A DNA stretch of 64,000 nucleotides. Origin: JBBATK01 sp040398805. Its GTDB lineage: Bacteria > Bacteroidota > Ignavibacteria > Kapaibacteriales > NICIL-2. Shown here one piece after another: positions 46,927 through 57,319 of this stretch. The position numbers and the translations under genes are program-made. Location of the stretch: NCBI GenBank assembly GCA_040398805.1, contig JBBATK010000006.1:58188-122187 (forward strand). Reading direction: 5' to 3'. The notes beneath the pieces were generated by a model, which was given only the letters and a program-made list of their open reading frames with translations, had not been told where the DNA came from and did no database searches. How positions within the stretch are numbered: the first letter of the stretch is position 1; each line of letters starts with the position of its first letter.

Positions 46927-48737
46927 TCAGCGGACGATGACAACGGTCGTCGTGCTGATACTGCTACCCGCGGTCAGTCGGACGAGGTACGTTCCCGGCA
47001 GCAACGAAGACGCATCCATGCGCACGGTATTCACACCTTCATTGGCGGGTCCGTCGGCAATCGTCGTCACGCGGCCTCCGATGATGTCGAAAAGTTCAAG
47101 CCGGATGGATTGCGTGGATGGAGACCAGAAGCGTATGACGGCCTGATTGGCAATGGGCGACGGCATGGTGCCGAGCAGACGAGGACCGTCGCCGATACGG
47201 GTCAGCACGCCCGCGTCCGGAACGGAGGTGATATCGGTACTCGCCTGCACGGTGCGGGTGACAACGGGATTCGCTTGTTCATCGAGAAGGGCAAGGTGGA
47301 GATCGATGGTGTCGATGAATGATCCCGACGCAGGATTGCCGGGCATGTAGCCGTTCTGCGGTACTTCCTGCACCGTATACGTGCCGAAAGGCAGGTTATC
47401 GAAACAGAAGTACCCCCGATCGTCGCTCGTCACCGTTGCCAACACCGTCGGCTTATGAATGAGTTGGAATGTCCAATGGGGAATCGCCGCATCGGTCGAA
47501 TCTTTCACGCTGTTGCAATTCACATCCAGCAGTTTCTGGCCGCAGATTTTCGCACTCGGTTCGAGCTTCGACAAAAAGATATCATATCCGCCATAGGGAG
47601 CTGCGGTCGTCGAACCGAACGCCGTCACGCCCTGGATGTTCCCTCCGAGATAATAATTATCCAAACCGTCGATGCTCATGCCATGCGGTTCGGGCAAACC
47701 GTTGTCCGGACTGCTCGAAACGGCGGACCACAGCGGGTAGCCCGATGATGAGAACTTGGCCACATAGCAGTGCTGCGCCACCGGTGTCGAAGGGATATTC
47801 ATGCCGGCGATCGCCGTCGCTCCGTTGAATGTTCCGCAAACGGCGAACTCACCGTTGGGCTTGGCGATGACGGCATTCGCCGTCGTCGTCCGTGCGGCGG
47901 AACTGCTTGTCTGTTTCACCCAGAGTACCCTGCCCGTGGGCGCAGACTTCATGATGAACGCCTCCCGCACGACCGCTGCGTTCTTGGTCAGCTGGATACC
48001 CCCTGCGAGCATGGCCTTATCGTAATCACCCACGACGTAAGCATTGCCCGCACTATCCGTCCGAACACACCGTCCCCACGTGATACCGCCCGCCGTGCCG
48101 TGTCTGCGGATCCATTCCATGGTTCCGGTCGGACCGAGATTCGCCACGAAGACATCCATGATGCCGATGCCGGGTAACGATGGCGTGACCGCGGAGTTGA
48201 GAAAACAGTTGCCTTGCATCGTGCCCGTCAGAGTGCTCCTTCCGCTCGGTGAGACAGCGATGCTGTTGGCGTCCACGCCGCCATCGCCCACCTTCACCGA
48301 CCATAGGATCGCACCGAGCGGATTGCAGTGGAGGACGAACGAGCCGGAACCGAGAAGGGTGGATCCGAAGACCATGCTTAATCCCGCGTATCCCGTCANN
48401 NNNNNNNNNNNNNNNNNNNNNNNNNNNNNNNNNNNNNNNNNNNNNNNNNNNNNNNNNNNNNNNNNNNNNNNNNNNNNNNNNNNNNNNNNNNNNNNNNNGG
48501 AATCTGAACGGTGCCGAAGGTGGCGTCGCCATGGAAGGTTCCCGTCACATAACTGTTTCCCTCAGCATCCGTCGCGATGACGGAAGAAGCACGATCAAAG
48601 CCGGCTCCGTCCATTCCCTTCGATCCCGCCGTGCGGGTCCATTGCCACGAGGGCGTTTGCGCCACGACCGCATGGCTTGCAAGAACGACTCCGATGATCG
48701 ATATCATAAGCCGAAGTCGCGAAGCAGCTGTTTTCAT
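46927..48737 (-). CDS. T9SS-secreted propeller-repeat protein (contains assembly gap)
   Basis: A signal peptide (LRLMISIIGVVLASHAVVAQ) begins at 48737. The protein then has SBBP-type propeller repeats (NSYVTGTFHGDATFGTVQI, NAYVVGDYDKAMLAGGIQL, NYYLGGNIQGVTAFGS). An SdrD-like B domain follows (LDVNCNSVKDSTDAAIPHWT, FDNLPFGTYTVQEVPQNGY), and a T9SS sorting domain ends the chain (TMPSPIANQAVIRF...PGTYLVRL). One hundred N at 48399-48498 interrupt the repeat region; the flanks are not duplicated, so real repeat sequence is probably missing. Both sides clearly belong to one gene. The function is unknown; it is likely a surface or extracellular protein. Confidence 0.85.
48399..48498. other. 100-N scaffold gap within repeat gene
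   Basis: This is a fixed-size placeholder inside the propeller repeats of the gene at 46927-48737. The flanks show no shared overlap, unlike the gap at 8615. The missing DNA probably holds one or more further repeat units; its true length is unknown. Confidence 0.9.
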
Positions 48738-49225
48738 ACATCCTCCCGGTGGTGATTATCCGTCGTCATGATTCGCAAGCCGATACGCGCGCTCCGTGAC
48801 GAAACCCCCGGGAACCGGTCATGAGCCCCGCGTCACCTGTCGACGTCTGCTCATCCGGATCGCTTTCCGTGGATCCCGCCCGGCACTTGCATGCCTGCGT
48901 TATTGTCCACCGCAAGCTAGAGTCGGTGCGGACGAAGGCTCATGACCGCGCTCAGAGGTCGGGATGATCCGTCTCAGGACTGGAACTGACGATCGTCATG
49001 TGGACGACGGTGGGCATGTGAGTCGTCATGATGCGATAGGCCGTGAGGCGCGCTCGCCTCGTGCGTCAGGATAGACAGCATCGATGGGTCGGACTGATGC
49101 GGACGAAGGGAGAACGCCCATGGAGAGCGGGTTGGAGGACCACAGCTTCTCGAAGGAAGAGGGGTGCAATGGATGCGGGATATCGAAGGCGGGACGGATG
49201 CGTGTGCTACGCTCACGCAGTCGGA
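48738..49225. other. Intergenic region, nothing recognised
   Basis: These 488 bp between two minus-strand genes contain open frames on both strands, but none has protein-like composition or a plausible start. No terminator, tRNA or repeat was seen. The stretch includes the promoter of the propeller-repeat gene and the 3' region of the DUF1566-like lipoprotein. Confidence 0.45.
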
Positions 49226-49723
49226 TCAGAACCGTCGGACCGCACGGACGTCGTGCGTTCCGTCTTTGATATAGTGTGTTTCGCCTCCGGTGAGGAAGCT
49301 GAATCGCCATGCGCTGGCCGATGAGAATTCCGTACTGCTCCAGAAGACGCCTTTGAGGGAAGTGGAGCCGGAGATGGTCACCAAGGCGGAGTTCACCGGT
49401 TCACGGCTGTCGTACAGCATCTTCAGTTCGCCTTTATCGGGTAGATACCAATCATCATATCCGCCGCCCGTGAAATCCAGACATTGCCGCTTCGCCATTT
49501 CCCAATCGGCACCGCCGCTCATATTCACGGTCGACACGATCAATCCATGCTGCTGACCCGCGCTGTCCCGCCGAACGGAGAATACCACTCCTCCTCCGCG
49601 AAGACTACCCACCAAGATTCCGCCTTCTGAATCCGGGGATGTCGCGGACGACTGATTGTTGCATGAGGAAACCGCCGCCGCAAAGCAGCAGAGAAGGACA
49701 AGCATCATGAATCTCATCGGCAT
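49226..49723 (-). CDS. DUF1566 (Lcl-type) lipoprotein
   Basis: The 165-residue product has a lipoprotein signal ending VSSC (Cys 21). The mature domain reads GGGVVFSVRRDSAG near its start and GGYDDWYLPDKGELKMLYDS, VFWSSTEFSSASAWRFSF later, the pattern of the DUF1566/Lcl C-terminal (C-type lectin-like, FGE-related) fold. Such domains occur in surface proteins and may bind ligands. It stands alone between the SPFH gene and the propeller gene on the minus strand. Confidence 0.86.
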   Translation of the reverse strand: MPMRFMMLVLLCCFAAAVSSCNNQSSATSPDSEGGILVGSLRGGGVVFSVRRDSAGQQHGLIVSTVNMSGGADWEMAKRQCLDFTGGGYDDWYLPDKGELKMLYDSREPVNSALVTISGSTSLKGVFWSSTEFSSASAWRFSFLTGGETHYIKDGTHDVRAVRRF

Positions 49724-49884
49724 TCAATTATCTCCGTGGATTATTCGGTAGAAACGTCATCCACCCAAAATAATGGTTACGGAATAAAGGAAGACCCTTC
49801 GTTCTCAGAGGTGCACAAAATGGGTCCGGACATGTCACGTGCGGAAGGAACGATCGTCGTTCCATCCGCACGCCACAGGTGCTT

Positions 49885-50808
49885 TTAGGGTGAGGGTCGT
49901 TTACCCTGCATGATGGATTGGATATCCAACAGCGGGACGGCGTCGCCCGTCACCGCGGGCAGGGTGCCGTTCCAGCGTTTGATGAGTTCGTATTGGATAA
50001 GCGGACTCGAAAGCGAGCGCAACCGCATCTCGTTGGCCTCGGCCTCCGCCTTTGCTTCCAGGAGTAACGCATCTGCCTTCGCTTTGGCACGGAGCATGGT
50101 GATGTCCGCTTGCGCACGTTCGCGGATGATGGCGGACTCAGACTCCCCGCGCGCCTTTGCCTGCTGCTTCTGCGCTTCGGCCTCCGCCTCGCGTATCTCG
50201 TTCTCACGCTGCTGAGCCAACTGCGTGGCTTCGATCTTCGCATTGATGGCAGCAACCACCCGTTGAGGCAAGCGGAAATCGCCGATGGTGTAGATACGGT
50301 CCACCTTGATACCCATGCCATCGATCTTCAGCTTCACCGTTGAATCCACTCTTCGCAACAACACCTGACGTCCGGCACCGTATACCGCCTCTATGTCCAT
50401 CTCCGAGGCGATGAGGTTCAAAGCATCGCGGACTTCGTTCCTGAGATACAGGTCCGTGATCTCGTCCAACCCTATGCGGTATTTCTGGAAAATGGACGTC
50501 ACACTGTCGGGCATCACCACATAACTGATCCCGAAATCACCATTCACACTCAGACCCTCTTTGGTCTGAAACGTGATGGACTTCCCTTCCGTCCACACGA
50601 TATTCTGCTGGAACACGGGAAAGATGAACAGTTCCTCGGTGAACGGCCAGACGAAGTATCTTCCCGTTCCGAGCTCGCGTGCATCCACGCCTTTCGCCCC
50701 GCCAAGCATGTTCACCAACACCCCCCTGTTGCCTGCGGGAACCGTTCTGCATCCCGACGATGTCGCCAACAACACGACCGCACTGAATACCATGACCACC
50801 AATCTCAT
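49885..50808 (-). CDS. SPFH/band 7 (prohibitin-like) protein
   Basis: The 307-residue protein starts with a hydrophobic segment ending TSSGC, possibly a lipoprotein signal with an atypical lipobox (Cys 20) or a plain membrane anchor. The SPFH domain follows (VPAGNRGVLVNMLGGAKG, SITFQTKEGLSVNGDFGISY, ALNLIASEMDIEAVYG). A long charged coiled coil (RENEIREAEAEAQKQQAKAR) precedes a conserved SPLIQYELIKRWNGTLP tail. Prohibitin-like proteins form large membrane-bound rings; the client is unknown. It is monocistronic as far as can be seen. Confidence 0.9.
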   Translation of the reverse strand: MRLVVMVFSAVVLLATSSGCRTVPAGNRGVLVNMLGGAKGVDARELGTGRYFVWPFTEELFIFPVFQQNIVWTEGKSITFQTKEGLSVNGDFGISYVVMPDSVTSIFQKYRIGLDEITDLYLRNEVRDALNLIASEMDIEAVYGAGRQVLLRRVDSTVKLKIDGMGIKVDRIYTIGDFRLPQRVVAAINAKIEATQLAQQRENEIREAEAEAQKQQAKARGESESAIIRERAQADITMLRAKAKADALLLEAKAEAEANEMRLRSLSSPLIQYELIKRWNGTLPAVTGDAVPLLDIQSIMQGKRPSP

Positions 50809-51017
50809 ACCAGCTCCATGATGATGTACATGCCTTCAGTAACGCGCACCGACATGAATTAGTTTCGCTGTCGATAGCCGTTTTGTTTCATGAGATTATA
50901 TGGATTTATCTGTTTGATTATCGGATACTATGAGATTCGATTGCTTCGGATGTACCGACGACCTACCCGATGGCGGTGCACGACGAACCTCTTATCGTCG
51001 AGTCCGATGTAAACGTA

Positions 51018-52595
51018 TCATCGGACGACAACGAATTTCTCCAGGCGCACCTCGTCGGACGTCCTCATACGCACCACATACATTCCCGTGGGCAAACCGG
51101 ACACGGCATACCGGATCTCGTTGGTACCGGCGGTGGTGACGGCATCGACCACCCGGGCCACCTCGCGTCCCAGCACGTCCGTGATATCCACGCGGAGCGA
51201 GGCATTGCGCATGGTGGTGCACACGATGGTAATGACGGAGGATGCGACATTGGGATACACGAACACCGAATCGCGGGCGAGCGGCGAGGCATCGGCGTCG
51301 AGCTTCATTAGGAATACATCGCTGAGTCCGTTGCCCATGCCATCGAAGTCTTCGGTGCGGGACTCCGTGTAGCCGGTCAGGACACAGCCGCCGTCGCGCG
51401 TGAGGGCCAGGTCATATCCCTCCTCTTCCTTGTCCGCGCTCCCGTAGCAGCGCGTCCGCAGCGTCATGCCGGCACTATCCATTTTCGTCAGGAAGATGTC
51501 GGCGAGACCCTTATGCGTACCGGACAAATCGCCGTCTGCAGACCACGTACCGCCCGTGGCGAGGAATCCGCCATCGGCCGTGGCGGCGATACAGAAGCCC
51601 CGATCTTTTCGCATACCACCGAAGCTTCGCGTCCACCGGACCTTGCCTACGCTATCCATGCAGACGAACACGGCATCGGGATCAGCATTCGCCGAACTGC
51701 CGCTGAAATCGCCATCGGCGGACAAAGTCCAGCCCGCCATGGCATAACCGTTGTCGGCACTCTGCGTCACCGACGTGCCCCGATCCACATCGCTACCGCC
51801 CACGGTGCGTTTCCACACCAACTCTCCGCGCGCATCCGTCTTGATCAGGAACAGGTCGCTCGCACCTTTATTCATTCCGGAGAAATCGCCGTCGTTCGAC
51901 GTCATGTCGCCCACGATGGCAAAACCGCCGTCGCGTGTGTGGATGACGCTTGCGCCGCGATCGTCTTGGCTGCCCCCGTAGGTGCCGACCCAGAGTTTCT
52001 CTCCTTGCGCGTTCAAGCGAAGGAGAAAGACATCCGAACCGCCACGCGTGGTCCCTTGGGCGAAGTCGCCATCGGTGGACCGTGTCTCCCCGCACACCGC
52101 GAAGCCGCCGTCGGGCGTGGAAATGATCCACGTGGCGTTCTCGTTCCGACTGCCACCATAAGTCTTCGTCCACACCACCTTCCCGTCGCGGTCGATCTTG
52201 ATGATGAACACGTCATGCTCACCGCGATTACGTCCCGTGAAATCGCCATCATTCGAAAAGAAATATCCGCACACGACAAAAGCGCTGTCGGCAGTCAGCG
52301 CGATACCGTTCGTCACTTCATATTTACTGCCGCCGATGATGAGACGCCATTGGACGAAGCCGCCGGCATCCGTTTTCACGACGAAGCCGTCCACATCGCC
52401 TTTGCTCATGTTCAGGAAGGTCTTATCGTTCGACCACGTGCCGCCGGTAAGGACATACCCGCCGTCCGGTGCAGGAAGCACCCTGGTTCCCCACTCCAGC
52501 TCGCTACCCCCGTAGGTCCTGGCCCAGCGGTCCTGAGCGAACAGTCCGCTCACGGTAAGTGTCACGGCGAGCATGCGGAGAAGAAAGGGCATCAT
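51018..52595 (-). CDS. T9SS-secreted propeller-repeat protein
   Basis: The 525-residue protein has a signal peptide (MMPFLLRMLAVTLTVSGLFA) at 52595, with an adjacent ATG at 52592. Repeated blades of about 55-60 residues follow, each with W.RTYGGS, a GGF(A/V)V.G strand and a D(V/L)FL.K.D.G strand (for example YGGSQDDRGASVIHTRDGGF). A T9SS sorting domain closes it (VFVYPNVASSVITIV...PTGMYVVRM). The DNA repeats are diverged. A closed propeller on the cell surface or free in the medium is likely; the ligand is unknown. It is divergent from the glycine-rich T9SS gene. Confidence 0.9.
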   Translation of the reverse strand: MMPFLLRMLAVTLTVSGLFAQDRWARTYGGSELEWGTRVLPAPDGGYVLTGGTWSNDKTFLNMSKGDVDGFVVKTDAGGFVQWRLIIGGSKYEVTNGIALTADSAFVVCGYFFSNDGDFTGRNRGEHDVFIIKIDRDGKVVWTKTYGGSRNENATWIISTPDGGFAVCGETRSTDGDFAQGTTRGGSDVFLLRLNAQGEKLWVGTYGGSQDDRGASVIHTRDGGFAIVGDMTSNDGDFSGMNKGASDLFLIKTDARGELVWKRTVGGSDVDRGTSVTQSADNGYAMAGWTLSADGDFSGSSANADPDAVFVCMDSVGKVRWTRSFGGMRKDRGFCIAATADGGFLATGGTWSADGDLSGTHKGLADIFLTKMDSAGMTLRTRCYGSADKEEEGYDLALTRDGGCVLTGYTESRTEDFDGMGNGLSDVFLMKLDADASPLARDSVFVYPNVASSVITIVCTTMRNASLRVDITDVLGREVARVVDAVTTAGTNEIRYAVSGLPTGMYVVRMRTSDEVRLEKFVVVR

Positions 52596-52791
52596 GATAA
52601 TTATTCGTATCCTATAGGTTTTCTTTATCAACTCGGTTTTATTTCGCCGGGCAAAATACATCGCGTCCCGAGCTTCCGGGAGAAAATCGGAACGCGTCCC
52701 GTAGCCGGATGCGGAACACGGCGGAGCGGTGCGCCACGATGCGTATTTTCCCGTGGGGACCATGCATTATCCATCACGACGACCGAGCTGT

Positions 52792-55700
52792 ATGCCGAGA
52801 GTCTTACCACCGACAACGAACCGCTTCATCCTCATCATGAGCACATGGATGATTCTGCTCGCCTGTGCCGCACACGCTCAGACCTACGTCGGCGGCACCA
52901 TCAATGCTTCCACCGCCGTGCGAAGCATCCGCACGGAAGGATGCGCATCGTTCGTGCAGGTGGCAGACACCGCAGGTTTTGCGGTAGGTGACGATGTGCT
53001 CGTCATCCAGATCATGGGCTGCACCGACAGCGCCCGATATGCGGTCGGATCCGTGGGACTGTTCGAGCGCGCCACCATTCATGGTATGGATGCACGCGGC
53101 ATCCTGGAGCTTGAACGTCCGTTGTTGCGCGCCTACGAGGAGTGCGGTCGCATCCAGGTGGTCCGCATACCGGTATTCACCGGCACCGTCATCGTGAACG
53201 ATACTCTGCGGGCCCGTGCTTGGGACGGTTCCTCCGGCGGCGTGATCTGCATGGACGTGCGCGGCACGCTTGTCCTGAATGCCGCTATCGATGCCTCCGG
53301 CATAGGGTTTCCCGGGGGTGCGGTGTGGAACGGCTCAGGACAATGCTCAACCATCACCCCCGATACGCCCATCAATCATCCTGATGCGGCAATGAAAGGC
53401 GGTACCTATGTCGTCGCTGCGTCTTGGCAAAGAGGCGGCGGCGCTGCGCTGTTCAGCGGCGGAGGCGGGGGTCTCGGACATAATTCGGGCGGTGGAGGTG
53501 GAGGCAATGCCGGAGACGGCGGAACAGGCGGGGCACAGTGGCAGGGATGCGGTGCCCGTTTCGATAACGGTGGTCGCGGCGGCAAGGCCGACAGCACCGT
53601 CGACAGCTCTCTTATACGCCTCCGCTTCGGTGGCGGCGGCGGTGCAGGACACATGAACAATCAACGCGGCACATCAGGCGGAGCCGGTGGCGGTATCGTC
53701 ATCCTCCTGGCCGACAGCATCGTCGGTAATGGATTCATGGTGAACGCGAACGGTGCATCCGCACTCATGGCAGGTAACGATGGCGCAGGCGGTGGCGGAG
53801 CCGGAGGAAGCGTCTTTGTGTCGGCACGTGCATGGACGGGAACGCTTACCTGTTCAGCCGCCGGCGGTACCGGCGGTAGCGTCTCCGTTGGTGACCTGCA
53901 CGGACCTGGCGGCGGCGGCGGTGGCGGTATCGTCATGACAAGCGACAGCGCTCTGCCTGCGGGGATGGCATGCACGGTTCAAGGCGGAAGCATGGGACGG
54001 TGTATCGCAATAAATGATACGAACGCATCATGGCATCTGGCAAAAGCCGGAGCGCCGGGTGGGACCGTTTTCTCCGTCCGTATTCCCGAAAACACGGCCT
54101 CGACACGTCCGTCGAGCGTAACGATCATGAGCGACACGTCCGTGTGCGCAGGTCAGTCCTGCCTTCTCACCCTCCGCATACTCCGCTCTGGCGATACCCT
54201 GCAGAGCGCTCCGTCCATCGAGTGGCGCGGGCCCGACGGCAAGGTCATCGCGACGACTCCCACTCTTGCATTGACGCCGTCTCGCACCTCCCGATACATC
54301 GTCACCATCCGTGACTCCGCCGGCTGCACCGCTCGCGATACGGCAACGGTCGGTGTGATGAACACCACGGACGTGAGCGTTCTCTCCACGACCATCGATA
54401 CCGTGTTCTGCCAGAGGGTCGTCGACACCTCGTTGGTGATCCGCAACACGGGCACGGCGACGGTGACGGTGACGTCCGTAGAATTCGATCGACGGGGATC
54501 GGACGTCATCGATACGTTACCTGTGACCGTCGCCGGTGGCGACTCCGTGCGTATGCGGGTGCGGGTGACGACGGGGAGTACGCTCGGACCTGACAGCGCC
54601 GTCGCCACGGTACGCTTCGCCCCGTGCGACACCGCTGTGACTGCAACGATAGGTTGGACAAGGGGAACACGCGTCCTCTCCATGACACCCTCCACCGTCC
54701 GAATGAACGAGGTGTTCTCCTGCGCAGCCATCGATGTGGATACCACCGTGACCTTCACGATGGGGAGCAAGGGCGGCGTCATCACTGCTGTCGTGTGCCG
54801 TGGCACGGTCGCCTACAGGGGTCCGCTTCCCTTGACGATCGGCAACGACTCCACCGTTGCCGTTCCCTTGCGCTGGAGTCCGCAACCGTCGGCTACGCGC
54901 GGAACGGCAGGTCTCGTGCGACGCTCGGACGGATGCGACGACACCGTGTGGGTGGAGGTCGACGGCGTCGCCCGCATGCCACGCATGTCCGCGCCCGATA
55001 CGCTTCGCGCCGGCGACATCCTGATCTGCGCGAACACGCCGGCGATCGTCGACATCCCTCTTCGCTCGTCCGATTCCTCCGTGTGGCGCATCGCAGCGAT
55101 ATCCGCGCCACGGGAAGTGATCGTGGACAGGATCGTCGGCGGCAGCATCACGGGCAGCGGGACGGTGCGTGCACGTGTGGCACCCGGAGCGGTAGGACCC
55201 TTCACCTACGTTGTGGAACTCACCCTTCTGCCGTGTGATACGACGATACGGGTATGGCTGTCGGGCAAGGGCATCACGTCTGTGCTGTCGCATGCGGACA
55301 CGACGGATATCATCGAACCCATCATAGGCCGTTCGAAGCTGAGTCCGCTGGTGGTGAGAAACACGGGTACCGAGCCGGTCACGGTGACAGGCGTGGCGAA
55401 CACCCTGCACGAACCGTTTGCTTCCATCGCCTTCGTTCCCGCCTTGCCGTGCACCTTGTCACCGGGCGACAGTCTCATATGCTTCGTCCGACTCGTCCAG
55501 AGATACGGACGACATGCGGACTCTCTGATACTCACGACGTCGAATCCATGCGCACCGCGGGAGCGACTGTTCGTCGTGACGCAGGCAGGGGCGCTGACCC
55601 GCGTGCGGATGCCGGACCTTTTCCTGCCCATCGGCACCGTCGGCATGATTCCCATCCTTATGGACGGCAGACCGAGCATCGAGCCGACGCTTCTTGATAC

Positions 55701-56256
55701 GTTCACCGTGGACATCGCGGTGCGCAGTGAACACCTGTCGGTGACCGACGGATCGGATGCCCATGCCGTCTGGACCTGCACCGGCAGGGATTCCCGGACA
55801 CACATCCGCGTGACGGGTCGTTGGCAAGGAGGTGACACTCTTGCTGTGATTCCCGCGCGGGTCTTGATGTCCACTTCCGCCTCCACACCCTTGACCTTCA
55901 CGCGCACGCCGGGTTTCGTGTGGTCGTCGCAGACCTGCGACATGGAGTACGCGGACGGATCGGTGACCTTCGGCGACGTGTGCGGTGGACGGTTCTTGCG
56001 GTCGGTATCATGGTCGCCCGTACCATCCTATCAAGTGGCTCCGAATCCCGCATACGGCAGTCTGACGGTTCTTCCTCCGGACGCCGAAACCTCCCGGTAC
56101 GACATCACGATCTTCGATGAACGCGGAACGGTGATTGCCACGTACGCGTGCAAGGGTGCGCAGAGCATCGATATTCAGGAACTTGCTGCGGGCAGGTATG
56201 TCGTTCGTATCACCGACCTGTTCGGTGCACATGCGCACCTGGTCGTGAAGCGATGA
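52792..56256 (+). CDS. Large glycine-rich T9SS-secreted protein
   Basis: The 1154-residue protein has a signal peptide (NRFILIMSTWMILLACAAHA) and the N-terminal domain common in big Bacteroidota T9SS proteins (FVQVADTAGFAVGDDVLVIQ, RIQVVRIPVFTGTVIVND). Residues about 215-390 are extremely glycine-rich (GGGGGLGHNSGGGGGG, DGGTGGAQWQGCG), recalling passenger-like beta helices. Immunoglobulin-like and ASH-like modules follow (TSLVIRNTGTATVTVTSVEF, LVVRNTGTEPVTVTGV). A T9SS sorting domain ends it (VAPNPAYGSLTVLP...AGRYVVRI). The start could also be the later ATG at 52837. It is likely a surface adhesin or matrix protein, by inference. Confidence 0.88.
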   Translation: MPRVLPPTTNRFILIMSTWMILLACAAHAQTYVGGTINASTAVRSIRTEGCASFVQVADTAGFAVGDDVLVIQIMGCTDSARYAVGSVGLFERATIHGMDARGILELERPLLRAYEECGRIQVVRIPVFTGTVIVNDTLRARAWDGSSGGVICMDVRGTLVLNAAIDASGIGFPGGAVWNGSGQCSTITPDTPINHPDAAMKGGTYVVAASWQRGGGAALFSGGGGGLGHNSGGGGGGNAGDGGTGGAQWQGCGARFDNGGRGGKADSTVDSSLIRLRFGGGGGAGHMNNQRGTSGGAGGGIVILLADSIVGNGFMVNANGASALMAGNDGAGGGGAGGSVFVSARAWTGTLTCSAAGGTGGSVSVGDLHGPGGGGGGGIVMTSDSALPAGMACTVQGGSMGRCIAINDTNASWHLAKAGAPGGTVFSVRIPENTASTRPSSVTIMSDTSVCAGQSCLLTLRILRSGDTLQSAPSIEWRGPDGKVIATTPTLALTPSRTSRYIVTIRDSAGCTARDTATVGVMNTTDVSVLSTTIDTVFCQRVVDTSLVIRNTGTATVTVTSVEFDRRGSDVIDTLPVTVAGGDSVRMRVRVTTGSTLGPDSAVATVRFAPCDTAVTATIGWTRGTRVLSMTPSTVRMNEVFSCAAIDVDTTVTFTMGSKGGVITAVVCRGTVAYRGPLPLTIGNDSTVAVPLRWSPQPSATRGTAGLVRRSDGCDDTVWVEVDGVARMPRMSAPDTLRAGDILICANTPAIVDIPLRSSDSSVWRIAAISAPREVIVDRIVGGSITGSGTVRARVAPGAVGPFTYVVELTLLPCDTTIRVWLSGKGITSVLSHADTTDIIEPIIGRSKLSPLVVRNTGTEPVTVTGVANTLHEPFASIAFVPALPCTLSPGDSLICFVRLVQRYGRHADSLILTTSNPCAPRERLFVVTQAGALTRVRMPDLFLPIGTVGMIPILMDGRPSIEPTLLDTFTVDIAVRSEHLSVTDGSDAHAVWTCTGRDSRTHIRVTGRWQGGDTLAVIPARVLMSTSASTPLTFTRTPGFVWSSQTCDMEYADGSVTFGDVCGGRFLRSVSWSPVPSYQVAPNPAYGSLTVLPPDAETSRYDITIFDERGTVIATYACKGAQSIDIQELAAGRYVVRITDLFGAHAHLVVKR

Positions 56257-56353
56257 TGGGTATGCGGACGGATTGATCATCGGCGGCGTCCGGACGCACG
56301 GGGTATCGCTCGCGTCTTGATGCGCGGTGGTACAGTCCGCCGTCTCCTCACGT

Positions 56354-57007
56354 TCATTCCCGACGTCGCGCCGTCTCCTTCTTCTCCCCACCCGCAAGGA
56401 TGACCAGGGCTTCCGTGCGATTGCGCACGTGGAGTTTCTTGTAGATGTTATGGATATGACGTCGGACGGTTTCCGTACTCAGAAAAAGGATCGAGGCGAT
56501 TTCCTTGTAACTGAGTCCTTTAGCCAGATGCTGGACGATTCCTTGCTCCCGCTCGGTAAGACTCTCGGTTCGCTCGGGCACGACAGGCATCGTGCGCACG
56601 TGGTCGAGGATGCGACGCGCGACGGGTGTGCTGATGAAGGCTTCGCCGTCCTTGATCTTCCTGAGCGCGTCGATGATCTTCTCGAAAGAGTCGGCTTTCG
56701 AGATATACCCGCTTGCTCCCACCCGGATGGCCCGGAAGATGGATTCATCGTCGAGGTGGACCGTCAGCACGACGAACTCCGTTTCGGGATCGGACTCCTT
56801 GAGTTCGGCGATGCACTGCAGACCGGACCCGTCGGGCAGTCCGATGTCCACGATGACGATGTCCGGCGCAACCTGCGGCAGAGCCTTCATCGCTGTGCCG
56901 GCTTGGTCGTACACGGCGCAGACGACGAACCCCGCGGACGTCAGACGTTCCGAAAGTGCAGTCCTGTACTCAAGATCGTCTTCAACGACCGCGATGGTAA
57001 GTGCCAT
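56354..57007 (-). CDS. NarL/FixJ-family response regulator
   Basis: The 217-residue regulator has a receiver domain with phospho-acceptor Asp54 (DIVIVDIGLPDGSG), acidic pair EDD near residue 9, Thr in VVLTVH and Lys in YISKADSFE. A LuxR-type helix-turn-helix follows (LTEREQGIVQHLAKGLSYKE, STETVRRHIHNIYKKLHV). The start at 57007 (MALTIAVVEDD) fits the family; a 32-residue upstream extension is also open. It lies downstream of its likely sensor kinase on the same strand, 312 bp away. Its targets are not evident. Confidence 0.93.
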   Translation of the reverse strand: MALTIAVVEDDLEYRTALSERLTSAGFVVCAVYDQAGTAMKALPQVAPDIVIVDIGLPDGSGLQCIAELKESDPETEFVVLTVHLDDESIFRAIRVGASGYISKADSFEKIIDALRKIKDGEAFISTPVARRILDHVRTMPVVPERTESLTEREQGIVQHLAKGLSYKEIASILFLSTETVRRHIHNIYKKLHVRNRTEALVILAGGEKKETARRRE

Positions 57008-57319
57008 GGAAAAACCTTTTACGTCGTCATGATGGATACGTGCGGACAGATAAAGACCGCAATCTGTCACGACGAAGGAGTGCTCATCGACGTCCGGTGA
57101 CACCAGGTGACGCCGTCGTGGTGATTAATGTAAAGCCCTGGACAAACATAGCCCAGCGGCACCATGGTCATCAATACAACGTTCGTGTTATTCTTGCTTT
57201 TCGGGATTTATCCTTGATGCGATGATGACCGGGTCAGGATAATGAACGGACGACGACGATGATTACCGTCAAGAGGATGATATGCGGGAAGAGGACCGGG
57301 CATCACCCGGTCAAGACCA
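57008..57319. other. Spacer between sensor kinase and regulator genes
   Basis: The 312-bp spacer separates two minus-strand genes of one two-component system. It is long enough for a separate promoter of the regulator. No terminator or RNA motif was recognised. Confidence 0.45.

Noticed and set aside
48974..49324. Small open frames on both strands in the 488-bp intergenic region
   Set aside because: Composition is that of random GC-rich frames, with no signal peptide, motif or ribosome binding site.
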